Positions 1 to 8,665 are shown, numbered from the stretch's first letter. The stretch: 64,000 nt of DNA from Micromonospora sp. NBC_01813 (GCF_035917335.1 NZ_CP109067.1:1614501-1678500); one strand, 5' to 3'. A program made the numbers and translations. The notes: a model not told the origin generated them from the letters alone.

Positions 1-306
1 CAGGTCGCCGATCGGCTTGCCGCAGCCTCGGAGCAGGCCGACGGGGTGCTGCTGCTGCCTGGCTTCGACGAGTTCGTCCTTGGCTACCGGGACCGTGACG
101 CGGTGCTCGACCCCGCGTACGCGCAACGGATCGTCCCCGGCGGCAACGGCGTGTTCCGGCCGACCGTGGTCGACGCCGGGCGGATCGTCGGCACCTGGCG
201 GCACAGTGGGCGCGGTGCCGCCCGCACGCTGGAGGTCGACCCGTTCGACCGGTTCACCCCGGCCGTCGAGGCCGGGGTCGTCGCCGCGTACGCCCGCCTG
301 CCCTGA
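1..306 (+). CDS. Winged helix DNA-binding domain protein, C-terminal end (partial)
   Basis: The reading frame is open from the first base and stops at 304-306, so only the last ~101 residues are present and the start lies upstream of the window. The segment LLPGFDEFVLGYRDR is characteristic of the C-terminal part of the HTH_42/AlkZ-like family (winged helix domain proteins, some of which are DNA glycosylases acting on damaged or crosslinked bases). The family match is by recognition of this motif. Whether this member is a glycosylase cannot be judged without the N-terminal half. Confidence 0.75.
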   Translation, partial: QVADRLAAASEQADGVLLLPGFDEFVLGYRDRDAVLDPAYAQRIVPGGNGVFRPTVVDAGRIVGTWRHSGRGAARTLEVDPFDRFTPAVEAGVVAAYARLP

Positions 307-414
307 TCCGTGACCACCGACCTGCCGGAACGTACGGTGACGACGAAACTACTTCGTTCGTGAAAGCTGTGTGTCGGCGCGCGCCCCGCCGCTTCGGGGT
401 GCACGATCATTGCC

Positions 415-1422
415 ATGGGTTCGTTGGATGTCAGCCTGTTGGTCTGGGCCGTCACGATCGTCGTCATCGTCGCGCTGCTCGCGCTCGACCTCGCGGTGGC
501 GGCGTGGCGCCCCCATGCCGTCGGGTTCGGTGAGGCGGTCGGCTGGTCGGTGTTCTACGTGGCGGTCGCCATCGTCTTCGGTCTGGTCTTCATGGCGTGG
601 GCCGGCGGCGGCTACGGCACCGAGTACTTCGCCGGCTACCTGGTGGAGAAGAGCCTCTCGGTCGACAACCTGTTCGTCTTCGTCATCATCATCAGCACCT
701 TCGCCGTGCCGGAGGAACACCAGCACAAGGTGCTGACCTTCGGCATCATCGCCGCGCTGATCATGCGGGCCATCTTCATCGCCGCCGGCGCCACCCTGCT
801 GAACCTGTTCTCGTTCATGTTCCTGATCTTCGGCCTGCTGCTGATCTTCACCGCGGTCCAGCTGTTCCGCCACCGCGACGAGGACCCGCAGGTCGACGAC
901 AACGTGCTCGTCCGCACCACCCGCCGGGTGCTGCCGGTCACCCCGGACTACGTCGACGGCAAACTGGTCACCCGCATCGACGGCCGGCGGGTCGTCACGC
1001 CGCTGTTCATCGTGCTGATCGCGATCGGCAGCACCGACCTGCTGTTCGCCCTGGACTCCATCCCCGCCGTGTTCGGCATCACCCAGGAGCCGTACATCGT
1101 CTTCACCGCCAACGCCTTCGCCCTGATCGGGCTGCGAGCGTTGTTCTTCCTGGTCAAGGGCCTGCTGGACCGGCTGGTCTACCTGTCGACCGGACTGGCG
1201 TTGATCCTGGCACTGATCGGCGTCAAGCTGATCCTGCACTGGGGTCACACCCTCGACGACCGGGTGCCCGAAGTGGAGACCCCGGTGTCGCTGGGCCTGA
1301 TCCTGGTGATCCTGACGGTCACCGTCGTCGCCAGCCTGATCAAGGTCCGCCGGGACCCGGACGCCCGCGCCCACGCCGGTTCGCTGCGCGCCCACGACGA
1401 CCAGCACCGCGACGCCGGCTGA
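415..1422 (+). CDS. TerC/Alx family integral membrane protein
   Basis: A 335-residue, highly hydrophobic protein with about nine predicted membrane spans. It carries TerC-family landmarks: the segment EKSLSVDNLFVFVIIIS near residue 80 and STDLLFALDSIPAVFGIT near residue 205, whose intramembrane acidic residues are thought to handle metal ions. TerC/Alx proteins are linked to manganese export or metal homeostasis and tellurite resistance. The ATG at 415 gives a normal N-terminus for the family. The gene stands alone and is convergent with the integrase that follows. No yybP-ykoY-like riboswitch was recognised in the ~110 bp leader. Confidence 0.9.
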   Translation: MGSLDVSLLVWAVTIVVIVALLALDLAVAAWRPHAVGFGEAVGWSVFYVAVAIVFGLVFMAWAGGGYGTEYFAGYLVEKSLSVDNLFVFVIIISTFAVPEEHQHKVLTFGIIAALIMRAIFIAAGATLLNLFSFMFLIFGLLLIFTAVQLFRHRDEDPQVDDNVLVRTTRRVLPVTPDYVDGKLVTRIDGRRVVTPLFIVLIAIGSTDLLFALDSIPAVFGITQEPYIVFTANAFALIGLRALFFLVKGLLDRLVYLSTGLALILALIGVKLILHWGHTLDDRVPEVETPVSLGLILVILTVTVVASLIKVRRDPDARAHAGSLRAHDDQHRDAG

Positions 1423-1437
1423 GCACCGCGGAGCCGG

Positions 1438-2508
1438 TCAGCCGGCCGCGGTGCGGGCCGCCCGCGCGGCCGCGATCCGGTACGCCGGGTCGCGGTCCAG
1501 GTTGTGCCGGTCCCGGTCGTAGCGACGGGTGGTACGCGGATCCGCGTGGCCCATCGCGTCCTGCACGTCTTCCAGCGGTACGCCCTCGGCGCGGGCGGTG
1601 GTGGCGAACGCGTGCCGCAACGAGTGCGGCGACAGCCGGTCCCACGCCGGTAGTCCGGCGTCGCGGGCCAGCCGGCGGACCAGACGGAACACGGCGTGCC
1701 GGTCGAGCCGGGCGCCGGTGGCGGTGACCAGCAGCGGACCGTCGAGTTCGTCGACCGGCACCCCGGCGGCGTGGGCCCGCCCGGTCAGGTACGCGTCGAG
1801 GGTCGCGGCGGTGTCCGGGGCGAGCGCCCGTCGGCGTGCCCGGCCGCCCTTGCCGACGAACCGGACACTGCGGTGGCCGCGTTCGTGGCCGACGTCGGCC
1901 ACGTCGACCGAGACCAGTTCCCCGACCCGCAGCCCGAGATCGGCCAGCAGCGCGAGCACGGCGAGGTTGCGGGGGCCGCTGGGCCGTGGGTCGGCGCGGG
2001 CCGCCACGAACAGCGCGTCGACCTGCTCCGGGGTCAGGCCGATGGTGGCCGAGTGATCCCGGTTGATCCGGGGTCGGTCGGCGTCGGTGACCGGGTTGGC
2101 CGGCACCGCGCGCAGCCGCACCAGGAACGCGTACCAGCTGGACAGGGCGGACAGTTTGCGGGCCACCGTCGCCGGGGTCAGCAGCCGGCCGCTGCGGGAG
2201 TCTACTGTGGCTTCGAGGGTTCGGGCGTACTCGTTGAGATCGAGGAAGGTCGCCCGCAGCGGGTCCATGTCGACGCCGGCGCACCAGGTCAGCCAGCCGG
2301 TGACGTCACGGCGGTACGCCGCCCGGGTGTGCTCGGACAGTCGGCGGTTACGCAGCCACGCGTCGGTGAAGTCGACCGGGGTGGCACCGGCGGCCACGCC
2401 ACGGCCGCTCTGGCGGGGGATGAGGTCGGACGCGGTGGGGCGACGCATCGCAGCAGGATGCCTGAGCCGCCGCCGCGACGCACCGTCGAAACGCCGCGTG
2501 GTGATCAT
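1438..2508 (-). CDS. Tyrosine recombinase / site-specific integrase
   Basis: A 356-residue XerC/D-like protein. An N-terminal SAM-like core-binding domain (~residues 45-150) is followed by a catalytic domain with the expected residues: Arg in LGLRVGELVSVD, Lys in FVGKGG, the HSLRH box, the second His in MGHADPRTT, and the nucleophile Tyr in RRYDRDR. The set looks complete, so the enzyme is probably active. Translation may start internally at the Met 21 codons downstream (MRRPTASDL). No excisionase, tRNA attachment site or phage gene lies beside it, although a broken serine recombinase occurs 1 kb away. It could be a stand-alone integrase or a relic of a lost element. Confidence 0.88.
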   Translation of the reverse strand: MITTRRFDGASRRRLRHPAAMRRPTASDLIPRQSGRGVAAGATPVDFTDAWLRNRRLSEHTRAAYRRDVTGWLTWCAGVDMDPLRATFLDLNEYARTLEATVDSRSGRLLTPATVARKLSALSSWYAFLVRLRAVPANPVTDADRPRINRDHSATIGLTPEQVDALFVAARADPRPSGPRNLAVLALLADLGLRVGELVSVDVADVGHERGHRSVRFVGKGGRARRRALAPDTAATLDAYLTGRAHAAGVPVDELDGPLLVTATGARLDRHAVFRLVRRLARDAGLPAWDRLSPHSLRHAFATTARAEGVPLEDVQDAMGHADPRTTRRYDRDRHNLDRDPAYRIAAARAARTAAG

Positions 2509-2551
2509 TTTCCGAAGGGCGGTCGCCGGGCGGCCGTCGGCGGCACCGGAC

Positions 2552-3376
2552 TCAGGACATCCGCACGACCTGCCCGGTGACGTAGCGGGCCTGATGCGCG
2601 GCGAGCAGCGTGACGACCTCGGCGACGTCCTCCGGCCGGGCGATCCGGCTCAGCGGACTCGACCCGGTGACCTGCTCGGCGACCTCCGGGGTCACCCAGC
2701 CGGTGTCGGTGACCGGCGGATGCACCATGTTGGCGGTCACCCCGTACGGGGCGAGTTCGGCGGCGGCCGACATCGTGTAGTTCTCCTGGGCGGCCTTGGC
2801 CGCGCCGTAGGAGACCTCCTCGGGGAAGCCGTGCGGGCCGCCCGAGCTCAGCCCGATGATCCGCCCCCAGGTCGCCTTGCGGGCCAGGTGCCGGCGGGCG
2901 AACTCGGCGATCATCAGCGCGGGGGCGCGGGCGTCGACGGCGAACTGCCGGTCGAAGGTGCCCGCGTCGACGGGGGCCAACGGACGACCGAACCGGTCGC
3001 GGACGTCCGGCCGGAACGTGTCACTGAGCCAGCCGCTGGCGTTGTTGACCAGGATGTCGACCGGCCCGAAGGAGGCGGCGGCCTCGTCGAACAGCCGGGC
3101 CGGGGCGGCCGGGTCGGCCAGGTCGGCCTCCACGGCGAGCGCCTTGCCGCCGGCGGCCACGATCCGCTCGACGACGCTCTGTGCGCCCTGGGCCCGGGCC
3201 CGACCGTACTGGGCGGGAAACGACGGATCGTCGGCGTAGGGCGCCGGGTCCATCCGCAGGTACGTGGCGAGCACCGCCGCGCCCTGGGTGGCCAGGGCGA
3301 CCGCGATCGCCGCACCGATGCCCTGGTTGGCGCCGGTGACGATGGCGACGCGCCCACCGAGCCGAGGGTCGATCAT
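2552..3376 (-). CDS. SDR family NAD(P)-dependent oxidoreductase
   Basis: A 274-residue classical short-chain dehydrogenase. The Rossmann dinucleotide motif TGANQGIG lies near residue 17, the structural NNAS motif in ILVNNASGW, and the active-site Tyr-x3-Lys in SYGAAKAAQ, with a Ser-Ser pair (LSSGG) upstream as the catalytic serine region. It resembles 3-oxoacyl reductase-type SDRs, but the substrate cannot be inferred. The gene is monocistronic, between the integrase and the hsp20 remnant, and shares their strand. Confidence 0.88.
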   Translation of the reverse strand: MIDPRLGGRVAIVTGANQGIGAAIAVALATQGAAVLATYLRMDPAPYADDPSFPAQYGRARAQGAQSVVERIVAAGGKALAVEADLADPAAPARLFDEAAASFGPVDILVNNASGWLSDTFRPDVRDRFGRPLAPVDAGTFDRQFAVDARAPALMIAEFARRHLARKATWGRIIGLSSGGPHGFPEEVSYGAAKAAQENYTMSAAAELAPYGVTANMVHPPVTDTGWVTPEVAEQVTGSSPLSRIARPEDVAEVVTLLAAHQARYVTGQVVRMS

Positions 3377-3429
3377 GCGGTCCAGGATGCCGCCTGGACC
3401 GCTGCGCCGCGACCGGTTTACCCGGCTGT

Positions 3430-3459
3430 CCCCCGCCCGGCGATGGTGCCGGGCGGGGG
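3430..3459 (-). terminator. GC-rich hairpin downstream of the hsp20 remnant
   Basis: A 12-bp perfect inverted repeat (arms 3430-3441 and 3448-3459, loop GATGGT). It lies 16 bp beyond the stop codon of the minus-strand hsp20 remnant, where an intrinsic terminator would be expected. There is no clear U-tract, which is common in actinomycetes. Confidence 0.55.
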
Positions 3460-3475
3460 CCGATGGATGGCGGTG

Positions 3476-3590
3476 TCAGTTGCTGAGCTGCCGGCGGCTG
3501 TCGTCGGTGACGGTGACCGCCACCCGGCGGGGCTTGGCGCGCTCGGCCACCGGGATGCGCAGGGTCAGCACTCCCGCCTCGTAGCCGGCC
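3476..3590 (-). pseudogene. Remnant of Hsp20/alpha-crystallin small heat-shock protein (C-terminal end only)
   Basis: The last ~38 codons encode a typical Hsp20 C-terminus (YEAGVLTLRIPVAERAKPRR, ending RRQLSN), with the conserved core strand and the IPV anchoring tripeptide. Upstream of about 3590 the frame stays open, but the protein no longer resembles Hsp20 because it reads antisense through the serine recombinase fragment. The N-terminal two thirds of the gene are gone, so this is a truncated, presumably silent relic. Its terminator hairpin at 3430-3459 is retained. Confidence 0.7.
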
Positions 3591-3817
3591 TGGCCGCTGC
3601 CCGCGCCCGCGGCCGCACCGGCGGCCGCAAGCCCAAGATGACCCCCGCCCTGATCAACAAGGCGCAGCGCATGTACGACTCGAAGCAGTTCACGATGGCC
3701 GAGATTGCCTCTTCCTGCGGCGTCACCCCTATGACCGTCTACCGCAACATCCGCACCGACCCCGCGACCCGGCCTACCGCGGCGACCGCTGCCACACCCC
3801 AAGGCGAGGCGCTGTGA
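3578..3817 (+). pseudogene. Remnant of serine recombinase (resolvase/invertase), C-terminal DNA-binding end
   Basis: In this frame the DNA reads LVAGLAAARARGRTGGRKPK and then a Hin-type helix-turn-helix (AEIASSCGVTPMTVYRNIR), typical of the C-terminal ~75 residues of resolvase/invertase-family serine recombinases. The whole catalytic domain, including the nucleophilic serine, is missing. The upstream DNA switches abruptly to the hsp20 remnant on the other strand at about 3578-3590. The natural stop TGA (3815-3817) overlaps the GTG of the next fragment, which suggests that the two fragments were once adjacent genes. Confidence 0.75.
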
Positions 3818-3927
3818 GCCGCCCGGTCTGGCTGCTCGACGTCGACGGCGTCCTCAACGCCACCCCATCGAGCAGGAAGCCAGTTCCGCTTAGGCATACG
3901 GAAAGGTCAGGACGGGGCGGCTGGTGA
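3814..3927 (+). pseudogene. 5' fragment of a HAD-like hydrolase gene
   Basis: Translation from GTG 3814 gives SRPVWLLDVDGVLNATPS, the N-terminal nucleophile motif (DxDGVLN) of HAD-superfamily phosphatases. After ~20 residues the sequence loses resemblance and stops at 3925-3927 (37 codons in all). The GTGA overlap with the recombinase fragment suggests an original operon from which a small block was left behind. The remaining ~66 bp up to the tetR-family gene hold nothing recognisable. Confidence 0.6.
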
Positions 3928-3993
3928 ACCCACCAAGTTCGAGATGACCCGTAACCTCCGTGGTTGGAACGACCGGCTATCCCTTGCCTGGGG

Positions 3994-4569
3994 TCAGCGG
4001 AGGCGGCGCGGAGCACGCAGCCCGAGGGTGCGACGGCTGGCCTCGATCAGGTGTCGGCGCAGCACGTCGTCGTCGAGGCCGCGCGCCCGATCGCTCATCC
4101 CGCCGGCAATCCCGGCCATGACCATGTCGGCTTTGATCCACCCGCCCACGCCGGGGTCGATGTCGGCGAGCAACATGATCATACGGTTGACCAGTTCGCC
4201 CACCTCGGTGCGGGAGCGCAGCATCTCGGTGGCCCCGGGATCGCCGACCAGCACGGGAACCAGCATGCGATTTCTCACTGCGAAGTCGACGACGCCGGTG
4301 AGCATGCGCTCGGCGCGTGCCCGCCGGCCGCGCGGTCCCTCAGCCGCCTCTACGGCCACCCGCACCTCGCCGAGCAGCGGCTCGACCACGGCGTTGAGCA
4401 GTTCCTCGCGAGTGCGGAAGTGGTGATGAACAGCCGACTTCGTGACTCCCACCTCGTCGGCGATCATCTGCAATGACGTGCCGGCGAAGCCATGCCGGGC
4501 GAACAAGCGGATCGCGGCATCGATGAACCGTTGCTGGCTATCGGCTGCCCTGACTGCTGTTACGGCCAT
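3994..4569 (-). CDS. TetR family transcriptional regulator
   Basis: A 191-residue protein with an N-terminal TetR helix-turn-helix (residues ~12-60; core GFAGTSLQMIADEVGVTKS followed by VHHHF) and a helical ligand-binding C-terminal domain. It is divergent from the MMPL exporter gene, and the ~185-bp gap holds five near-identical palindromes. The simplest reading is a repressor that controls both itself and the exporter and is released by an exported compound (inference). The ligand is unknown. Confidence 0.92.
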   Translation of the reverse strand: MAVTAVRAADSQQRFIDAAIRLFARHGFAGTSLQMIADEVGVTKSAVHHHFRTREELLNAVVEPLLGEVRVAVEAAEGPRGRRARAERMLTGVVDFAVRNRMLVPVLVGDPGATEMLRSRTEVGELVNRMIMLLADIDPGVGGWIKADMVMAGIAGGMSDRARGLDDDVLRRHLIEASRRTLGLRAPRRLR

Positions 4570-4610
4570 GCGCGCTCCTGACTGAACCCCGTCTGTGTCG
4601 GAAGCCTAGC

Positions 4611-4716
4611 TGGCCGATCGTTCAGCAAGCAACTGCACGATCGTGAAGGCTAGAACTGCACGATCGTAAAGTAACTAACTTCACGATCGTGCAGCGTTTG
4701 ACTGCACGATCGGCTA
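4611..4716. promoter_or_regulatory. Cluster of five CGATCGT-centred palindromes, likely TetR operators
   Basis: Five copies of a 14-bp element of the form TKSnCGATCGTKnA occur at 4611-4624, 4634-4647, 4657-4670, 4680-4693 and 4703-4716, in both orientations. Their starts are exactly 23 bp apart, close to two helical turns, so bound dimers would lie on nearly the same DNA face. They fill the gap between the divergent tetR-like and MMPL genes. Binding by the adjacent regulator is inferred from position and symmetry. Confidence 0.7.
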
Positions 4717-4753
4717 GCCTGCGGGGACGCAAATCTTCCGGAGGAGTCCCGAG

Positions 4754-6940
4754 ATGGCATCGTTTTTGTACCGGCTGGGCCGGTTCGCGTTCCGTCGGCG
4801 ATGGCTGGTCGTCGGGTTGTGGCTGGCGGTCCTCGCGGCCGGGGTGACCGGCGCCGCGACGTTGTCCGGTCCGACGTCTGACGCGTTCCGGATTCCCGGC
4901 ACGCCCTCGCAGCAGGCGATCGACCTGCTGCAGGAACGGTTCCCGCAGGCCTCCGCGGACGGCGCCACCGCACGGGTGGTGTTCGCCGCGCCGGCCGGAC
5001 AGCAGCTCACCAGCGCGGCCACGAAGGCGGCCGTCGAGCAGGTCGTCGCCGAGTTGCGCCAAGCACCGCAGGTGGCCTCGGTGAACGACCCGTTCCAGTC
5101 CGGCGCCGTGAACCAGGCCGGGACCGTCGGCTTCGCCCAGGTGACCTACCGCGTGGCCACGCAGGAGCTGACCGACGGCGACCGCGACGCGCTCACCGGC
5201 ATCGCCGACCGGGCCCGCGAGCAGGGCCTGGGCGTCGAGGTAGGCGGTGACGCGCTGCAGCCGCAGTCCGAGCAGGGCCTCGGCGAGGTGATCGGTGTCG
5301 CGGTGGCCGCCGTGGTTCTGGTGATCACGTTCGGTTCCCTGGTGGCCGCCGGCCTGCCGCTGCTGACCGCGCTGTTCGGCATCGGTATCGGCATCAGCCT
5401 GATCACCGCCGCTACCGGTTTCATCGACCTGTCCTCGACCACGCCGATCCTGGCCCTGATGCTCGGCCTCGCCGTCTCGATCGACTACGCCCTGTTCATC
5501 GTCTCCCGCTACCGGCACGAACTCGCTGACGGCCGCGAACCCGAGGAAGCTGCCGGCCGGGCGGTCGGCACCGCCGGCTCAGCGGTCGTGTTCGCCGGGC
5601 TGACCGTCGTGATCGCGCTGGCCGCGCTCTCCGTGGTCGGCGTGCCGGTCCTGACCCAGATGGGCCTGGCCGCCGCGTTCACCGTGGCCATCGCCGTGGT
5701 CATCGCGCTGACCCTGCTGCCCGCGATGCTCGGCTTCGCCGGCCGCCGGGTCCTCGGCACACGCGCCCGCGCCCCCGAGGCCGCCGGCAGCACCGCCTTC
5801 GGCACCCGCTGGGCCCGCGCGATCGCCCGCCGGCCGGTCGCCACGCTGCTGATCGCCGTGCTCGCGCTCGGCATCGTCGCGATCCCGGCCCTGGATCTGC
5901 GACTGGGCATACCGGACGACGGGACCGCCGCACCGGACACCACCCAGCGCAAGGCCTACGACCTGCTGGCCACCGGCTTCGGCGCCGGTGTCAACGGGCC
6001 GCTCACCGTCGTGGTCGACACCCCGGCCGGCGCCGCGAAGACCACCGCCGAACAGGTCGTGCAGAAGATCGCCGGACTGCCCGGCGTCGCCACGGCGGCC
6101 GCCGTCGCCATCAACCCCGCCGGCGACACCGCCCTGCTCACCGTCATCCCCGCCAGCGGGCCCGGTGACACCGCCACCAAGGACCTGGTGCACACCATCC
6201 GGAACCTCGACGGCACCATCACCGGTGCGGGCATCGGCGTCACCGGGCTGACCGCCATCAACGTCGACGTCTCCACCACGCTCGCCGACGCCCTCATCCC
6301 GTACCTGGCAGTGGTCGTGGGTCTGGCGTTCCTGCTGCTCATGCTGGTGTTCCGGTCGCTGCTGGTGCCGATCAAGGCCACCCTGGGCTTCCTGCTCAGC
6401 GTCGCCGCCACCTTCGGCGCCCTGGTGGCGCTCTTCCAGTGGGGCTGGGGCGCCGACCTGCTCGGCATCGAGCGGACCGGGCCGATCGTCAGCTACCTAC
6501 CCATCATCCTGATCGGCATCGTGTTCGGCCTGGCCATGGATTACCAGGTCTTCCTGGTCACCCGCATGCGCGAGGACTACGTGCACGGCACCGCACCCCG
6601 CGAGGCCGTGGTCACCGGCTTCAGCCACGGGGCACGGGTGGTCACCGCCGCCGCGATCATCATGATCAGCGTCTTCGCCGGATTCATCCTCGCCCCCAAC
6701 CCGCTCATCAAGTCGGTCGGCTTCGCGCTCTCCGCAGCCGTGCTCTTCGACGCGTTCGTCGTCCGGATGACCATCGTGCCGGCCGTGATGACCCTGCTCG
6801 GCAAGGCCGCCTGGTGGCTACCCCGCTGGCTGAACCGGCTCCTGCCCAACGTCGACGTCGAAGGCGAGAAACTGCGCCACCAACTCGACGACCTGCCCCT
6901 CGAACCGGTCGTGAGCATCCCCGAGCGGGCGCAGGCATGA
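4754..6940 (+). CDS. MMPL/RND superfamily transporter
   Basis: A 728-residue inner-membrane protein with the two-fold RND/MMPL layout: an N-terminal span (residues ~15-35), a periplasmic loop, about five spans (residues ~180-330), a second periplasmic domain and another set of spans (~510-710). Membrane segments such as LALMLGLAVSIDYALFIVSR and VFGLAMDYQVFLVTRMRED carry the Asp-Tyr pair used in proton relay in MMPL proteins. A GGAGG ribosome site precedes ATG 4754. It probably exports a lipid or a toxic amphiphile under control of the divergent TetR protein. The next gene overlaps its stop by 4 bp. Confidence 0.92.
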   Translation: MASFLYRLGRFAFRRRWLVVGLWLAVLAAGVTGAATLSGPTSDAFRIPGTPSQQAIDLLQERFPQASADGATARVVFAAPAGQQLTSAATKAAVEQVVAELRQAPQVASVNDPFQSGAVNQAGTVGFAQVTYRVATQELTDGDRDALTGIADRAREQGLGVEVGGDALQPQSEQGLGEVIGVAVAAVVLVITFGSLVAAGLPLLTALFGIGIGISLITAATGFIDLSSTTPILALMLGLAVSIDYALFIVSRYRHELADGREPEEAAGRAVGTAGSAVVFAGLTVVIALAALSVVGVPVLTQMGLAAAFTVAIAVVIALTLLPAMLGFAGRRVLGTRARAPEAAGSTAFGTRWARAIARRPVATLLIAVLALGIVAIPALDLRLGIPDDGTAAPDTTQRKAYDLLATGFGAGVNGPLTVVVDTPAGAAKTTAEQVVQKIAGLPGVATAAAVAINPAGDTALLTVIPASGPGDTATKDLVHTIRNLDGTITGAGIGVTGLTAINVDVSTTLADALIPYLAVVVGLAFLLLMLVFRSLLVPIKATLGFLLSVAATFGALVALFQWGWGADLLGIERTGPIVSYLPIILIGIVFGLAMDYQVFLVTRMREDYVHGTAPREAVVTGFSHGARVVTAAAIIMISVFAGFILAPNPLIKSVGFALSAAVLFDAFVVRMTIVPAVMTLLGKAAWWLPRWLNRLLPNVDVEGEKLRHQLDDLPLEPVVSIPERAQA

Positions 6941-7812
6941 AGCTGCTCGTATACGGCGCCGGGGTCCTCGGCAGCCTACTCGCGGCCCGCATGCACGAGG
7001 CCGGGCACGACGTCACGCTCCTCGCCCGAGGCGAGCGCCTGGCCGCCCTGCGCCGGCACGGCATTCAGCTCGCCGAACAAGACAGCCCGGTCGTCCGGCG
7101 GGTGCCGGTGCCGGTGGTCGAGGACCCGGCAGACTCCTACGACCTGATCGCCGTCCTAATCCGCGCCCATCAGGTGGACCCCGTCCTGGAATCGCTCGCC
7201 GGCCTCCACAGCGACGTGTTGTTCCTGCACGCGTGGGCGGCCGGCGCCGAACCGCTAGGCGCGGTGATCGGCCACGATCGGGTGCTGCTCGGCTTCCCCA
7301 CCGGCGGCGGCACAATGCACGGCGACGTTGTCCGCCACCGCGCAACCAGCTTCGTGACCCGCCGCGTCCCGATGCAGATCGGCGAACCCGACGGACGCGA
7401 CAGCCCTCGACTGCAGCAGATCGTGCGGACTTTCCGCACCGCCGGAATCAACGCCAAAGCCGAGCCGCGGATAGATGCCCGGCTCAAAACGCACGCCGCC
7501 ATCACAGTGCCCCTCGGGCAAGCCGCAGCCGCCGCGGGCGGCCCAGCAGCGCTCGCCGGCGATCCTGACGCAGTCCGCGACATGATCCGCCGCATCCGGC
7601 ACAACCTGGCCACCCTGCCAACACCGCCGGTCCCACGCGGTCTCGCCACGGTGCTGACTCTGCCGCACGCAGTGCTCGTACCCGTCATCCGGCGGTTCCT
7701 GCAAAGCCCGACGGCCACACACAGCGGCCTCAGCAACACGTCACCCGCGACGGAAGCGGCCGAACTCGAACGGCTGGCCGACCAGATCCGCGCCCAGGAG
7801 AGGGCCCGGTAG
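6937..7812 (+). CDS. Ketopantoate reductase-like NAD(P)-binding protein (ApbA/PanE family)
   Basis: A 291-residue protein beginning MKLLVYGAGVLGSLLAARM, the GxGxxG Rossmann motif of ketopantoate reductases. It has a conserved Lys (ARLKTHAAI) in the region where PanE has its catalytic lysine. Full PanE activity (2-dehydropantoate to pantoate with NADPH) is uncertain because the C-terminal domain is poorly conserved, and many paralogues act on other 2-keto acids. ATG 6937 overlaps the MMPL stop (ATGA), so the two genes are co-transcribed and probably share the TetR control. Confidence 0.75.
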   Translation: MKLLVYGAGVLGSLLAARMHEAGHDVTLLARGERLAALRRHGIQLAEQDSPVVRRVPVPVVEDPADSYDLIAVLIRAHQVDPVLESLAGLHSDVLFLHAWAAGAEPLGAVIGHDRVLLGFPTGGGTMHGDVVRHRATSFVTRRVPMQIGEPDGRDSPRLQQIVRTFRTAGINAKAEPRIDARLKTHAAITVPLGQAAAAAGGPAALAGDPDAVRDMIRRIRHNLATLPTPPVPRGLATVLTLPHAVLVPVIRRFLQSPTATHSGLSNTSPATEAAELERLADQIRAQERAR

Positions 7813-7862
7813 GCGATCCCTGGACTCACCGGCCCGCCTCTGCCGGGTGCCAACCTGGTCGG

Positions 7863-8645
7863 GTGCCCGCCGCCGAGGTTCCCGCCGAACATCTGCTGAC
7901 CGGCGGGAACGTCGCCGCCGCCGTGGTCCGCGTCGGCGACACCGTCCGACGGCCGGCCGGACCGTGGACCCCCGCCGTGCACGCCTTCCTCACCCACCTG
8001 CGCGCCGTCGGATACGAAGGGGCACCACGACCGCTCGGCATCGACGCCGAGGGACGCGAGGTGCTGACCTACGTACCCGGGGTGGTGCCCTGGCCGGACC
8101 GGTTCGACCTGCTCGACCCCGACGCCGCGCTACGCCGCGTCGGGAAACTGGTCCGCGACCTGCACGATGCCGCCGCCGGCTTCAGCCCGCCGGCGGACGC
8201 GGCGTGGCAGCGGCTCATCCCACCAGGCGGCGCCGACCTGATCATCCACCACGACCTCGCGCCCTGGAACCTGGTCGTCGGCGCGGCCTGGGTGTTCATC
8301 GACTGGGACACCGCCGGGCCGGGCACCCGGCTGTGGGACCTCGCGTACGCGGCCAAGGGGTTCGTGCCGCTGTCCGCCGACCCCGCCTGGCAGCGCCCCG
8401 ACGCCGCCCGGCGGCTCCGGACGCTCGTCGACGCGTACGGACTCGACGAGCGTCAGCGCCGTGACCTCGTCCCGCTGTTGGCCCGCCGGGCCCGCTCGAT
8501 GCACGACTTCCTCGCCGAGCAGTCCGCCGCCGGCGTGCAGCCGTGGTCCCGGCTCTGGCGCGAGGGCCACGGCGACACCTGGCGTCGCGACGCCGACCAC
8601 ATCGGCGCGAGGAAGACCGACTGGGCGACCGCGCTGCTGGACTGA
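7863..8645 (+). CDS. Phosphotransferase family protein (APH-like kinase fold)
   Basis: A 260-residue kinase-fold protein. It carries the APH catalytic loop IIHHDLAPWNLV (HxDxxxxN) near residue 130 and the metal-binding Asp in VFIDWDTAGPG ~20 residues later. The N-lobe (residues 1-80) is short and has no obvious nucleotide-loop lysine. Such proteins phosphorylate small hydroxylated molecules, but nothing in the sequence says that this one confers antibiotic resistance. A GTG start is used, 50 bp after the preceding gene, with which it may be transcribed. Confidence 0.82.
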   Translation: MPAAEVPAEHLLTGGNVAAAVVRVGDTVRRPAGPWTPAVHAFLTHLRAVGYEGAPRPLGIDAEGREVLTYVPGVVPWPDRFDLLDPDAALRRVGKLVRDLHDAAAGFSPPADAAWQRLIPPGGADLIIHHDLAPWNLVVGAAWVFIDWDTAGPGTRLWDLAYAAKGFVPLSADPAWQRPDAARRLRTLVDAYGLDERQRRDLVPLLARRARSMHDFLAEQSAAGVQPWSRLWREGHGDTWRRDADHIGARKTDWATALLD

Positions 8646-8665
8646 CCGGCGCGGCCGCCTGGCCG

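Noticed and set aside
307-414. Possible manganese (yybP-ykoY) riboswitch ahead of terC
   Set aside because: The leader is only ~108 bp and the conserved riboswitch core was not recognisable; only a small CCCCGCCGCTTCGGGG-type hairpin is present.
349-1407. Long open frame antisense to terC (352 codons)
   Set aside because: Composition is Gln/Asp/Gly-rich noise typical of the antisense frame of a GC-rich gene; terC on the other strand is a clear family member.
1438-3927. Integrative element bounded by the integrase and recombinase fragment
   Set aside because: No flanking direct repeats, tRNA end or other element genes were found, so element boundaries cannot be supported.
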